Shown here piece after piece: positions 1 through 9,436 of a stretch of DNA of 64,000 nt. Both the position numbers and the translations under genes were made by a program. Origin of the DNA: Prochlorococcus sp. AG-388-E21 (GTDB taxonomy: Bacteria > Cyanobacteriota > Cyanobacteriia > PCC-6307 > Cyanobiaceae); assembly GCA_003279855.1 (NCBI GenBank), contig QCGO01000003.1, forward strand, positions 62,001-126,000, written 5' to 3'. The notes below the pieces were generated by a model. The model was not told the DNA's origin. It did no database searches and worked only from the letters and a program-made list of their open reading frames with translations. Position 1 is the first letter of the stretch, and every line of letters begins with the position of its first letter.

Positions 1-3000
1 GAATATCTAGCTCCTCTATATTTTTGAGCTAGTATTTCACGGTTATTGTTTGGCTCATATGCTTTAAATCCGCATTCAATTCTCACTATTGAATGAACAT
101 ATTCTGCAAGAGCTTCTGCTAATTGAACGGTTAAACCATGAAATATTAAATAATCACTATATTTATCAGCTTTAAATAATTCTTGGGAATATTCGCTAGC
201 TATTTCCCCCATTGTTACTGCTTGCATTGGAAATATATCTACTGGATCATTATTTTTAAGATCACAGTAAAAATCAGCAATACAAAGATTATTTCCCGAT
301 TTTTGTCTTGGAAAGTTAAATTCAGAAATTCTTTTATTTGATACATTCTCAAAGAGATAAATACTATTATCATTCCTCCCGCAACGGAAGTAGCCATAGA
401 CTGCTTTTGGTGAAATTAAGCCTTTATCTAGAATAATATTGATCCATTTTTCAAGTAATGGATTTGCATATGAATCTAAATAATTATTGTATTCTTCTAT
501 TGATTGACCTTTATTTTTTTTAATTTGCCACTGACCACTAAATAATGCTTTTTTATCCAGATAAAAAATTAGTTTGTCAAAGTCTATTTCAATATCTTGA
601 AGAACTCTAGTTCCCAAAAATGGAGCCTTTATAGGTTCCTCTTCCTCTACAAATTTAGATCTATTAAAATTCTCAATTAATTGTATACTTTTGGTTTTTT
701 TAAAATTTTTATTTAAATTTTTATCTTTAGCGGAAGACCTTGGGGAAGCTAATTTAATTTGAATATTATCAGTATTAGTAAAACCATTTTCATTAGACCA
801 ATTGCCCCTCTTTTTACTATCCATATAGTCATTCATAAATTGTAAATCTGTAAAAGCATCTTTCCCATACAAAATTTTACCTTTATATATTTGACTACAA
901 TCTTCATTCACAAATTTTGGAGTTAATGCTGCACCTCCAAGAATAACTGGAACATTAATTTCAGCATTGTTAAATGCTTCTAAATTATCCTTCATAAATG
1001 CTGTAGATTTAACAAGTAAACCACTCATAGCAATACAGTCTGCTTTATGTTTTTTTTGTGCATCAATAATCGCTGAAACATCTTGCTTAATTCCAAGGTT
1101 GATTACATCAAAACCATTATTTGAGAGAATTATATCAACTAAATTTTTACCTATATCATGAACATCTCCTTTAACAGTTGCTATTAGTAATTTTCCGTTA
1201 GATATTTTTTCATCTACTGTTTCCATATGTGGTTCAAGCACTGAAACAGCAAATTTCATTGTTTCCGCTGATTGCAATACAAAAGGTAATTGCATTTGGC
1301 CGGATCCAAATAGTTCACCGACTACTTTCATTCCATCTAATAAATAAGTATTAATTATTTCAAGTGGTTTGTATTTTTTAAGCGCATTATTTAATTGTTC
1401 TTCTAAACCTATTTTTTCCCCATCTACAATATGGTTTTTAAGTTTTTCTTCTAAGGTGAGGTTTTTGTTTGAAGTAGATGCTTTTTTAAAGTCACTGATT
1501 GTTATATCTTGGAATGCTTTTGTTAGTTCAACTAATGGATCATATATACAAATTTCATTTTCGAAATTTCTTTTGTCATAAATTAAATCTAAACATAATT
1601 TTTTTGTTTCCGCAGATATTTTTGAAAGAGGCAATATTTTATTTGGTGCAATAATCGCTGAATCTAATCCTGCCTTTATACATTCATCGAGAAATATTGA
1701 ATTTAGATTAATTCTTGATAATGGTGAAAGCCCGAAACTAATATTAGATATCCCTAAAATAATATGAATATCTGGGAAGCTTCTTCTTATTTTTGATATC
1801 GCTTTAATAGTTGCTTTAGCATTTAATCTATCTTCTTCAATTCCAGTAGATATTGGCAATGCTAGAGGATCAAAAAATATCTCATAATCAGCGAGGCCAC
1901 TTGATCTAGTTTTAATTAATGCTCTTTTTGCAATGTCATATTTTTTCTGTGCTGTTCTTGCCATTCCATCTTCATCAATAGTTCCAATTACTATTCCAGC
2001 ACCATAATCTAATGCAAGTTTTAAGACTTGATTAAATCTGTCATCTCCATCTTCGTAGTTTGTTGAATTTATTATGCATTTTCCTCCTACAGTCTTTAAT
2101 CCACTTTCCATTTTATCTGCTTCTGTTGAATCTATCATTAATGGAAGATTTATATTTGTAACTAATCTTGAGGTAATTTCTTTCATATCTTTAACTCCAT
2201 CTCTTCCTACATAATCAACATTGACATCTAGTATGTGAGCATTTTCTTTTTGCTGTTGTTTAGCAATTGAAACTAATCCGTCCCAATCATCTTCATTTAG
2301 TAATTCCCTTACTTTTTTTGATCCACTAGCATTTAAACGCTCTCCAACTATTAATATTGAGTTATCTTGTTTATATGGAACTGCGTTGTATATAGAGGCT
2401 GCTGAAGGAACAAAATTTGTTTTTACAGTAGGAAGTCTTTTAATTATTTTTTTATCAACTATTTCCTCAATGATTGATGATAAATGCTTTATATGTTCAG
2501 GAGTAGTACCACAGCATCCGCCAATAAGTTGTACGTTAAAATCATAAATAAAGTTCATTAACTGCATTTTTAACTCCAATGGAGTTAATTTATAGTGAGC
2601 AACACCACCTATATTTTCAGGTAATCCTGCATTAGGTATACAACTAATTGCAAAAGGTGAATTTTCAGCTAAATACTTAATATGTTCTTTCATTTGAACT
2701 GGGCCAGTCGCACAATTCAGTCCCAGAATATCAATATTGTATGGCTCTAATATTGTTAATGCAGAGGCTATATCTGACCCGACAAGCATCGTTCCTGTGG
2801 TTTCCATAGTTATGGATATCATTATTGGTAATTCAATATTCCTGTTTTTAATAACTTCTTGAGAAGCAGATAATGCTGATTTTATTTGTAAAACATCTTG
2901 ACATGTTTCAATCAATAGAAGGTCAATACCTCCGTCAATTAGACCATTTATTTGTTCTTCATATGAATCTTTAAGCTTATCAAAACTAATATGACCTAAT

Positions 3001-3392
3001 GTTGGTAATTTTGTAGTTGGCCCAATTGATCCAGCGACAAATCTAGGAGTATTAATAGATGAAAATAAATTTGCACATTTTTTAGCTATCTGAGCTGCTT
3101 TTTTATTGATTTCATAAGCTTTATTAGAAATACTATATTCGTCTAAAACAATAGATGAAGCACCAAATGTATTGGTTTCAATTACATGACAACCTGCTTC
3201 AAGAAATGAATTATGTACTTGTTCAACAGTATTAGGAGAGGATAGGACTAAGTTTTCATTGCAACCCTCTAAATCATCTCCACCAAAATCATGTGATGAT
3301 AAATTTAAATTTTGAAAAGAAGTACCTGTCCCACCATCGAAAATAATAATTGGTTTATCATCTCTATTTAAATAATTTCTAAATGAAACCAT
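1..3392 (-). CDS. metH: Cobalamin-dependent methionine synthase (3' end outside window)
   Basis: Transfers a methyl group from methyltetrahydrofolate to homocysteine through a corrinoid cofactor, in the cytosol. About 1130 residues are visible, starting at ATG 3392; only the last part of the C-terminal activation domain is cut off by the window edge. The homocysteine domain comes first, with zinc cysteines in GLNCATGP and IGGCCGTTPEH; the pterin domain follows (GERLNASGSKK, then DVNVDYVGRDG); the cobalamin domain has DVHDIGKN, where His745 is the axial ligand; the AdoMet activation domain closes the protein. It lies 24 bases downstream of ilvE on the same strand, probably one transcript, and cobN for corrin synthesis is close by. 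Family assignment is very secure. Confidence 0.96.
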   Translation of the reverse strand, partial: MVSFRNYLNRDDKPIIIFDGGTGTSFQNLNLSSHDFGGDDLEGCNENLVLSSPNTVEQVHNSFLEAGCHVIETNTFGASSIVLDEYSISNKAYEINKKAAQIAKKCANLFSSINTPRFVAGSIGPTTKLPTLGHISFDKLKDSYEEQINGLIDGGIDLLLIETCQDVLQIKSALSASQEVIKNRNIELPIMISITMETTGTMLVGSDIASALTILEPYNIDILGLNCATGPVQMKEHIKYLAENSPFAISCIPNAGLPENIGGVAHYKLTPLELKMQLMNFIYDFNVQLIGGCCGTTPEHIKHLSSIIEEIVDKKIIKRLPTVKTNFVPSAASIYNAVPYKQDNSILIVGERLNASGSKKVRELLNEDDWDGLVSIAKQQQKENAHILDVNVDYVGRDGVKDMKEITSRLVTNINLPLMIDSTEADKMESGLKTVGGKCIINSTNYEDGDDRFNQVLKLALDYGAGIVIGTIDEDGMARTAQKKYDIAKRALIKTRSSGLADYEIFFDPLALPISTGIEEDRLNAKATIKAISKIRRSFPDIHIILGISNISFGLSPLSRINLNSIFLDECIKAGLDSAIIAPNKILPLSKISAETKKLCLDLIYDKRNFENEICIYDPLVELTKAFQDITISDFKKASTSNKNLTLEEKLKNHIVDGEKIGLEEQLNNALKKYKPLEIINTYLLDGMKVVGELFGSGQMQLPFVLQSAETMKFAVSVLEPHMETVDEKISNGKLLIATVKGDVHDIGKNLVDIILSNNGFDVINLGIKQDVSAIIDAQKKHKADCIAMSGLLVKSTAFMKDNLEAFNNAEINVPVILGGAALTPKFVNEDCSQIYKGKILYGKDAFTDLQFMNDYMDSKKRGNWSNENGFTNTDNIQIKLASPRSSAKDKNLNKNFKKTKSIQLIENFNRSKFVEEEEPIKAPFLGTRVLQDIEIDFDKLIFYLDKKALFSGQWQIKKNKGQSIEEYNNYLDSYANPLLEKWINIILDKGLISPKAVYGYFRCGRNDNSIYLFENVSNKRISEFNFPRQKSGNNLCIADFYCDLKNNDPVDIFPMQAVTMGEIASEYSQELFKADKYSDYLIFHGLTVQLAEALAEYVHSIVRIECGFKAYEPNNNREILAQKYRGARY

Positions 3393-3416
3393 AATTTAAA
3401 AGAAAAAAAATAAAAA

Positions 3417-4331
3417 TTAACTAATATCAATACGTGTTATCCAATCATCATAGTCTTGTGAACGGCCTTCCGTTATTTCGATAAGCTTATTTTTCAATTT
3501 TTTCATTATGGGACGATCATTATTAATATTTGTTGATTCTATTTGCTTTACAGGTGTAATTTTAGCGGCTGTACCAGTTAGAAATACTTCATCAGCAATA
3601 AGTAATTCTGTTTTATCAACAGGTCTTTCAATAACATTTATACCAAACGATTTCGCCAATTCAATAACACTAGCTCTAGTAATTCCTTCTAGGATGTCTT
3701 GATCAACTCCTGGAGTAATCAGTTCACCATTTCTTACTATAAATAAGTTCATTCCACTAGCTTCACTTACTTTACCACTAGAATTTAACAGCAATGCTTC
3801 GTCAAATCCTGATAAACTGGCCTCTGTTTTGGCTAATGAACTGGTAATGTAGGCACCGCTTATCTTACCTCTTAAAGGTAGAGATCTATCTTCTTGTCTT
3901 GTCCAACTACTCATCCTACAAGACACACCATCGGGAGATAAATAGTCTCCTAGTTCAATACAATAAATGAAGAAATCAGTTTCTATATTATGTAATCTTG
4001 GAGCAATACCTAAATCACTTGTATAAACAAAAGGCCTTATATAGATCGGTTTTGTAGGTTTATTTTTTTTTAATATTGTTTTAAGTGCATTAAATATATA
4101 TTCTTCAGATATTTCTGTTAAAAGCAATCTTGCACTTTGAGATAACCTTTTTATGTGTTTATCTGTCCTAAATAAAAGAAATTCATCCTTATTAGATGGA
4201 TTTGGAATAGCTCTCATTCCTCCAAAGGCTGCTGTTCCATAATGAAGTGCATGAGTTGCTATTGACACTTTTGCATCTTTAAAGGGTATACACTTACCTT
4301 CAAACCAGGCATATGGAAGAAATTCTTGCAT
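3417..4331 (-). CDS. ilvE: Branched-chain amino acid aminotransferase
   Basis: Pyridoxal-phosphate class IV aminotransferase that makes leucine, isoleucine and valine from their 2-oxo acids. It has 304 residues, the usual length. The N-terminal HALHYGTAAFGGMR is the family signature, Lys156 in RGKISGAY is the expected Schiff-base lysine, and SEASGMNLFIVRNGELITP matches the cofactor-binding part of the second domain. Upstream it diverges from cobN across a 71-base spacer that must hold both promoters; downstream it runs into metH with a short gap. D-amino acid aminotransferases and aminodeoxychorismate lyases share this fold, but the length and motifs favour IlvE. Confidence 0.93.
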   Translation of the reverse strand: MQEFLPYAWFEGKCIPFKDAKVSIATHALHYGTAAFGGMRAIPNPSNKDEFLLFRTDKHIKRLSQSARLLLTEISEEYIFNALKTILKKNKPTKPIYIRPFVYTSDLGIAPRLHNIETDFFIYCIELGDYLSPDGVSCRMSSWTRQEDRSLPLRGKISGAYITSSLAKTEASLSGFDEALLLNSSGKVSEASGMNLFIVRNGELITPGVDQDILEGITRASVIELAKSFGINVIERPVDKTELLIADEVFLTGTAAKITPVKQIESTNINNDRPIMKKLKNKLIEITEGRSQDYDDWITRIDIS

Positions 4332-4402
4332 ATTTTATTTTAGAAATGAGTTAAAATTGTTCTAACTTACTTAAGTATTCTAAACCTAATTGTTATATAT
4401 AA

Positions 4403-7400
4403 ATGCATAGGATATTAAATATTGCTGGAAATGAAAATAATAACGTTGATTTAATTGAACATCCTAAAGCTGATTTTATATTTATCACAAGCGTAAAAGC
4501 TGATATTAATATAATTTCTGATTTAATTGAAGATAAAGAATTTCTTTTATTCCAGGATAATTTTAGAGCATTAGAAATTTCAAACCTAAATACATTCGCA
4601 CAAATAGATAATTATTTTTTAAAAACAATAAATTATGCAAAAATAGTTGTTTTAAGATTATTTGGTGATAAAGGGACATGGAGTTATGGACTTGAACAAT
4701 TAATAAAATGGAAAGAAGTAAATCTTAATAAGACTCTTTTAATTCTTTCTGGAACTGATGAAGAGGATTTATCACTAAATGAATTAAGTAGCGTAGATTT
4801 AGATACTTCATTAAAAATTAGTAAACTTCTTAAGTCAGGAGGAAAGGAGAATTATCGAAGATTTCTTTATTGTTTAAGTTATCTATCATCTAATGAAACT
4901 AATATTCCACAAAAATATATCTCTAACGTTAGCTATCCAGATCCTTATCAATATGATTGGAAAAATGAAAAAGGATTAAAGGTTGGAATAATTTCTTATA
5001 AATCATTGTTTTTAGCTAATGAAATTGAATTATCAAATGAATTAATATCTCAACTAAGGTGTAATGGTTTCTCACCTAGAACAGTATTTATTTCAACTTT
5101 AAAAAATTATGATGTTCAGAAGGAATTGATTAATCTTTTTAAAAAAGAAGATATAAGACTACTAATAACAACTACCTCTTTTTCTTCCTCGCTTAATAGT
5201 TCTAATGAAAATATAGATAATAATTTGAATATCTTTAAATCACTTAAACTTCCAATCCTTCAAATACTCTCTTCTAATAAATCCAGAAATAATTGGTTGC
5301 ACTCATCAACTGGAATGAATCCAACAGATTTATTAATGCAAATAATTATTCCAGAATTTGATGGACGAATTACAACAAAACCTTGTGCTTTTAAAGAGGT
5401 TATTTCTGTAAATAGAACCTTATGTAGCAAAATTACAAGTTACAAAGTTGATTTTGGAAATATTAAATGGATAACAAAACTTACAAGTAATTATCTAAGA
5501 CTAAATAATTTAAATAATTTTGATAAAAAGATATCATTAGTAATTGCAAATTATCCTGTAAAAAATGGAAGAATTGGAAATGGAGTCGGTTTAAATACTC
5601 CGCAGTCTGTCCTTAATATTCTTTATTGGTTAAAAGATGAAGGTTATGATCTTGGTTCTGGAGAATTACCTAAAAATTCATCAGAACTAATTTCGTTACT
5701 TATAAAAACTAGAACAAATGATATTGAATCTCAAAATAATAAACCTCTTGATTTTTTATCATTAAATGAATACTTAGAATTTTGGAACAAACTATCCCTT
5801 AAACCTAAAAATCTTATCGTTGATAGATGGGGTATTCCATCTAATTCACAAGATTTAGAAAAACAAGGTTTTTCGATTAATGGTCTTTTATTTGGAAAAA
5901 TATGTTTACTAATTCAACCTCAAAGAGGTTACGATATTGAATCTAATAAAGATATACATTCTCCAGATCTACCACCACCCCATAGATATCTAGCCCATTA
6001 TTATTGGATTGAAAGTAAATTTGATTCGAATGCTATTTGTCATATAGGCAAACATGGCACTATTGAATGGTTACCAGGAAAATCTATAGGACTTAGTGAT
6101 GAATGCTTCCCGAGTATTATTTGTCCACCAATTCCAAATATATATCCATTTATTGTTAATGACCCAGGAGAAGGATCGCAAGCAAAAAGGCGAACTCATG
6201 CAACAATAATTGATCATCTAACACCTCCTTTAGATAGATCTGATTTGTATGGAAAACTCTCGATTCTAGAACAATGTTTAGACGAATACTATGAGGCTAA
6301 GTTATTAAATTCTAAGCGAATAAACATTATTGAAAAATCTATATTAGAAATTATTAAAAACGATTTTAAAGATATTATATTTTTTGACGAATCAAATAAA
6401 ATTGAAAAAATTGACTCATATCTATGTGAACTAAAAGAATCACAAATAAGAACCGGTCTTCACATTTTTGGAAGTAGACAAAAATTTATAAATGAAATTA
6501 ATTTAATCATAAGTATTGCAAGAGTTCCAACTTCAAAACGTAGTGGGATAATCCAATACATCGCTTCAAATCTTAATTTAGATTTAGATCCATGGACTAA
6601 TAACTATGATCAAGTTCTTAGTGATAACGATAAAGAAATTATTAGTAATTATTCAAAAGATAATATCAATAGCTTTAGAAGAGCATTAGAATTTATAGAA
6701 AATCAAGCAAAATATTTAATTTATCATTATTTTTACAAAGACCAAATAACTCTAAATGAATTAGAAATATTAGAAAATAAAAATATATTATTATTATTTA
6801 ATGTAGATAAAAAACATAAAGATTTTTTTAATCTAATTCATAAAGAAATATTAGAACCTATAGTTAAATCGACCATAAATGAGAAGGAATCATTTATAAA
6901 TGCTTTAAATGGAATATATGTAAGTAGCGGACCATCAGGAGCTCCAACACGAGGTAAAACTGAAGTTCTACCTACAGGTAAAAATTTTTTTTCTGTTGAC
7001 TCAAGAGGCTTACCAACAGAATCGGCATGGATTGTTGGATGTGAATCAGCTTCTCAAATAATTGATTTATATAAACAGGATCATGGACAAGACCTTAAAA
7101 AATTAGCAATTTCTGTATGGGCTACATCTACTATGAGAAACGGAGGGGAGGATGTTTGTCAAATATTGTATTTACTAGGCGTAAAACCCATTTGGGATGG
7201 TCCTTCTAGAAGAGTCATTGATATAGAAATAATTCCTTTAAGTATTCTTAATAGACCAAGAGTTGATGTTACTTTAAGAATCTCGGGGATGTTTAGGGAT
7301 GCATTTCCTCAATTAATATCTTTAGTTTACAAAGCTATAAAATTAGTTTCTCAACTAGACGAAGATAAAAAATTAAATCCAATTTCAGCATCTTATAAAG

Positions 7401-8140
7401 ACGGAGATTCTTTAAATCGAATTTTTGGTTCTGCACCTGGATCATATGGAGCTGGATTACAAGAACTTATATCTAATTCTAGTTGGGAAAATATAAATGA
7501 TTTTGCTGATTCTTATTTAAACTGGAGTAAGTGGATATATTCTGAAGGAAATGAACCTATCGAAAATAAAAAAGAATTAGAAAAAGCGCTTAAAAATATT
7601 CAAGTAGTTATTCATAATCAAGATAACAGAGAACATGATATTTTGGATTCTGATGATTATTATCAATTTCAAGGAGGAATATCATCAGCAATAAATAAAC
7701 TTCAAGGCAAATTTCCTGAAATATATCATGGTGATTTATCAAAATATCGTTTATCTAAAATAAACAAATTAAGCTATGAAATAAATAAGGTTGTTAGGAC
7801 AAGAGTGCTTAATCCAAAATGGATTGATGGAATGAAGGAAAACGGATATAAAGGTGCCTTTGAGTTTTCTGCAACGCTCGATTATTTATATGCTTATGAT
7901 GCCACAACGGAAATCGTATCTGATTGGTGTTATACCCAAATATATAATTCTTGGATATGTGATGAGAACCTTAAAAAGTTTTTTATCGAGAATAATCCAT
8001 GGGCCTTACGAGATTTATCCCAAAGATTTCTTGAGATTATTAATAGAGAAATGTGGAATGACCATACTCCAGAAATATTAGAAAATTTAAAAAAGATTGT
8101 TAATTTGGCTGATGCCAAAATTGAGAAAAACGAATACTAG
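4403..8140 (+). CDS. cobN: Cobaltochelatase subunit CobN
   Basis: Large subunit of the ATP-dependent aerobic cobalt chelatase that inserts cobalt into hydrogenobyrinate diamide for cobalamin (pseudocobalamin in this lineage). It has 1245 residues, normal for CobN/BchH-type proteins. Family motifs visible include GKHGTIEWLPGKS, NDPGEGSQAKRRTHA, SGAPTRGKTEVLPTGKNF and GGEDVCQILYLLGVKP. The related magnesium chelatase subunit ChlH is also large, but the cobaltochelatase-type central region and the C-terminal WNDHTPEILENL favour CobN. The gene faces the PHP gene with one base between the stop codons. No cobalamin riboswitch fits in its 71-base upstream spacer. The nearby metH would use the product. 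Confidence 0.92.
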   Translation: MHRILNIAGNENNNVDLIEHPKADFIFITSVKADINIISDLIEDKEFLLFQDNFRALEISNLNTFAQIDNYFLKTINYAKIVVLRLFGDKGTWSYGLEQLIKWKEVNLNKTLLILSGTDEEDLSLNELSSVDLDTSLKISKLLKSGGKENYRRFLYCLSYLSSNETNIPQKYISNVSYPDPYQYDWKNEKGLKVGIISYKSLFLANEIELSNELISQLRCNGFSPRTVFISTLKNYDVQKELINLFKKEDIRLLITTTSFSSSLNSSNENIDNNLNIFKSLKLPILQILSSNKSRNNWLHSSTGMNPTDLLMQIIIPEFDGRITTKPCAFKEVISVNRTLCSKITSYKVDFGNIKWITKLTSNYLRLNNLNNFDKKISLVIANYPVKNGRIGNGVGLNTPQSVLNILYWLKDEGYDLGSGELPKNSSELISLLIKTRTNDIESQNNKPLDFLSLNEYLEFWNKLSLKPKNLIVDRWGIPSNSQDLEKQGFSINGLLFGKICLLIQPQRGYDIESNKDIHSPDLPPPHRYLAHYYWIESKFDSNAICHIGKHGTIEWLPGKSIGLSDECFPSIICPPIPNIYPFIVNDPGEGSQAKRRTHATIIDHLTPPLDRSDLYGKLSILEQCLDEYYEAKLLNSKRINIIEKSILEIIKNDFKDIIFFDESNKIEKIDSYLCELKESQIRTGLHIFGSRQKFINEINLIISIARVPTSKRSGIIQYIASNLNLDLDPWTNNYDQVLSDNDKEIISNYSKDNINSFRRALEFIENQAKYLIYHYFYKDQITLNELEILENKNILLLFNVDKKHKDFFNLIHKEILEPIVKSTINEKESFINALNGIYVSSGPSGAPTRGKTEVLPTGKNFFSVDSRGLPTESAWIVGCESASQIIDLYKQDHGQDLKKLAISVWATSTMRNGGEDVCQILYLLGVKPIWDGPSRRVIDIEIIPLSILNRPRVDVTLRISGMFRDAFPQLISLVYKAIKLVSQLDEDKKLNPISASYKDGDSLNRIFGSAPGSYGAGLQELISNSSWENINDFADSYLNWSKWIYSEGNEPIENKKELEKALKNIQVVIHNQDNREHDILDSDDYYQFQGGISSAINKLQGKFPEIYHGDLSKYRLSKINKLSYEINKVVRTRVLNPKWIDGMKENGYKGAFEFSATLDYLYAYDATTEIVSDWCYTQIYNSWICDENLKKFFIENNPWALRDLSQRFLEIINREMWNDHTPEILENLKKIVNLADAKIEKNEY

Positions 8141-8141
8141 T

Positions 8142-8789
8142 TTATCTGCCCAATAATGAATATCCATGACTATCTGTTCCGCAGGTTTTAAGCATATTAA
8201 GGCTTTCTGTTATTTTATTTATCTCTGAACATACAAAATTACTTGGTTGCCATCTTTCTCTTAAATCATAATCGTACCAAACTTCAATCCCATCAACTCC
8301 CTGCTTATTAGCTTCAGGGATAAGTTTATAAAAGGGAATTCTATACCTCGCTGGATGTGCAAGAAAAGATAACCCTCCTGATAATCTGATTGCCTTTGTT
8401 ACCGAATTGATGTGTAAATCGTTCCCAATTGGGGACTCACCTTGAATATAAGGTGTTAGATGTGTATTTTTTATATTAATTCCTAATCCAATAACGTGAA
8501 CTAAGCATCCAAGAAGTAAACAATTTATTTCAATTCCAGAAACTAGTTTAAAAGAATCAGTTGGATATTTTTCAAGTATATTATTTTGTTCAATAAAATC
8601 ATGTGCTTTAACAGTGTGATGATCTGTTATGGATATAAATTTTATATTATTAATAAAGGCTTGATCTAATAATTGTTCTGGATCAAAGCTCCCATCACTA
8701 AATTTCGTATGACAATGAAAATTTACTAAGCCTGGACAGCTTTCTTTATTAATATTTGCTGTTATTTTTATTAAATCTTGCTTATCCAT
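8142..8789 (-). CDS. PHP-domain metal-dependent phosphoesterase
   Basis: Has 215 residues and the metal-binding motifs of the PHP superfamily: NFHCHTKFSDGS (His25, His27), ITDHHTV (Asp56 to His58), a GIEINC motif near residue 95, LAHPARYR, and a C-terminal GTDSHGYS. It resembles the YciV/TrpH group, which includes 5'-3' exonucleases acting on short RNAs and 3',5'-bisnucleotides; the substrate here cannot be read from sequence. It overlaps the end of hemJ by 8 bases and probably shares its message. Its stop codon lies one base from that of cobN on the other strand. Confidence 0.85.
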   Translation of the reverse strand: MDKQDLIKITANINKESCPGLVNFHCHTKFSDGSFDPEQLLDQAFINNIKFISITDHHTVKAHDFIEQNNILEKYPTDSFKLVSGIEINCLLLGCLVHVIGLGINIKNTHLTPYIQGESPIGNDLHINSVTKAIRLSGGLSFLAHPARYRIPFYKLIPEANKQGVDGIEVWYDYDLRERWQPSNFVCSEINKITESLNMLKTCGTDSHGYSLLGR

Positions 8790-9381
8790 TCTTTAGAGAT
8801 TCTTCATTTTTTCTTCTGATCTTTGCATATAACTGAATAGATAAAAGCATAAATATTATTAGTCCAAATACACTCCATGTCGCAATACTGGTAGGGAAAT
8901 TATTTTTAAAAATAACTAATAGGACAATTACAAATAACAATAATGTAGGAAGTTCATTTAGTAATCTAAGGTTTTTTGCAGATATTTTTGAAGTGCCATT
9001 CTGTAAAGAGTTCATTATTTTATAACAGTAAACATGATATATGACTAAGCCCAAAACAAAAGAAATTTTTATCTGAAGCCATTTTTCACTGAGCCATCCA
9101 GGTTGCATAATTACTAAACAGATAGCCATACTTAAAGCCAGTATCATTCCTGGAGTAGTAATAATATTGGCAAGCCTTTTTTCCATCAAGGAATATTGAT
9201 CATTAAACGCAATCTTCAAATCATTTTGCATGGTTCTTGACTCTTCATGATATATAAAAAGCCTAACTAAATAAAAAAGGCCAGAAAACCATACAATTAC
9301 ACCAATGATGTGAAGAGACTTAAACCATAAATATGCTTCTGATGACAAATTAATAAAATATAATTCATAAACTATTACCAA
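8782..9381 (-). CDS. hemJ: Protoporphyrinogen IX oxidase, HemJ type
   Basis: Membrane oxidase for protoporphyrinogen IX, the last step before heme and chlorophyll part ways. It has 199 residues and four or five hydrophobic helices. It matches the cyanobacterial HemJ pattern: WFKSLHIIGVIVWFSGLFYLVRLF near the N terminus, LMEKRLANIITTPGM in the middle, LNELPTLLLFVIVLLV then FKNNFP, and SIQLYAKIRRKN at the end. Start is a TTG at 9381; there is no ATG before the first helix. The 3' end overlaps the PHP gene, so the two are probably co-transcribed. HemY and HemG are non-homologous alternatives and are excluded by sequence. Confidence 0.92.
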   Translation of the reverse strand: MVIVYELYFINLSSEAYLWFKSLHIIGVIVWFSGLFYLVRLFIYHEESRTMQNDLKIAFNDQYSLMEKRLANIITTPGMILALSMAICLVIMQPGWLSEKWLQIKISFVLGLVIYHVYCYKIMNSLQNGTSKISAKNLRLLNELPTLLLFVIVLLVIFKNNFPTSIATWSVFGLIIFMLLSIQLYAKIRRKNEESLKNG

Positions 9382-9436
9382 TATAAATACTTATTTAATA
9401 GTGAATAATTTTAAATTTATAAAAATTAATCAATAT

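Noticed and set aside
4332-4402. A cobalamin riboswitch upstream of cobN or metH
   Set aside because: The cobN spacer is 71 bases and the metH spacer 24 bases, far too short for the roughly 200-base element.
7854-8118. Open frames in other phases inside cobN
   Set aside because: They lie fully inside the strongly supported cobN frame and lack recognisable features.
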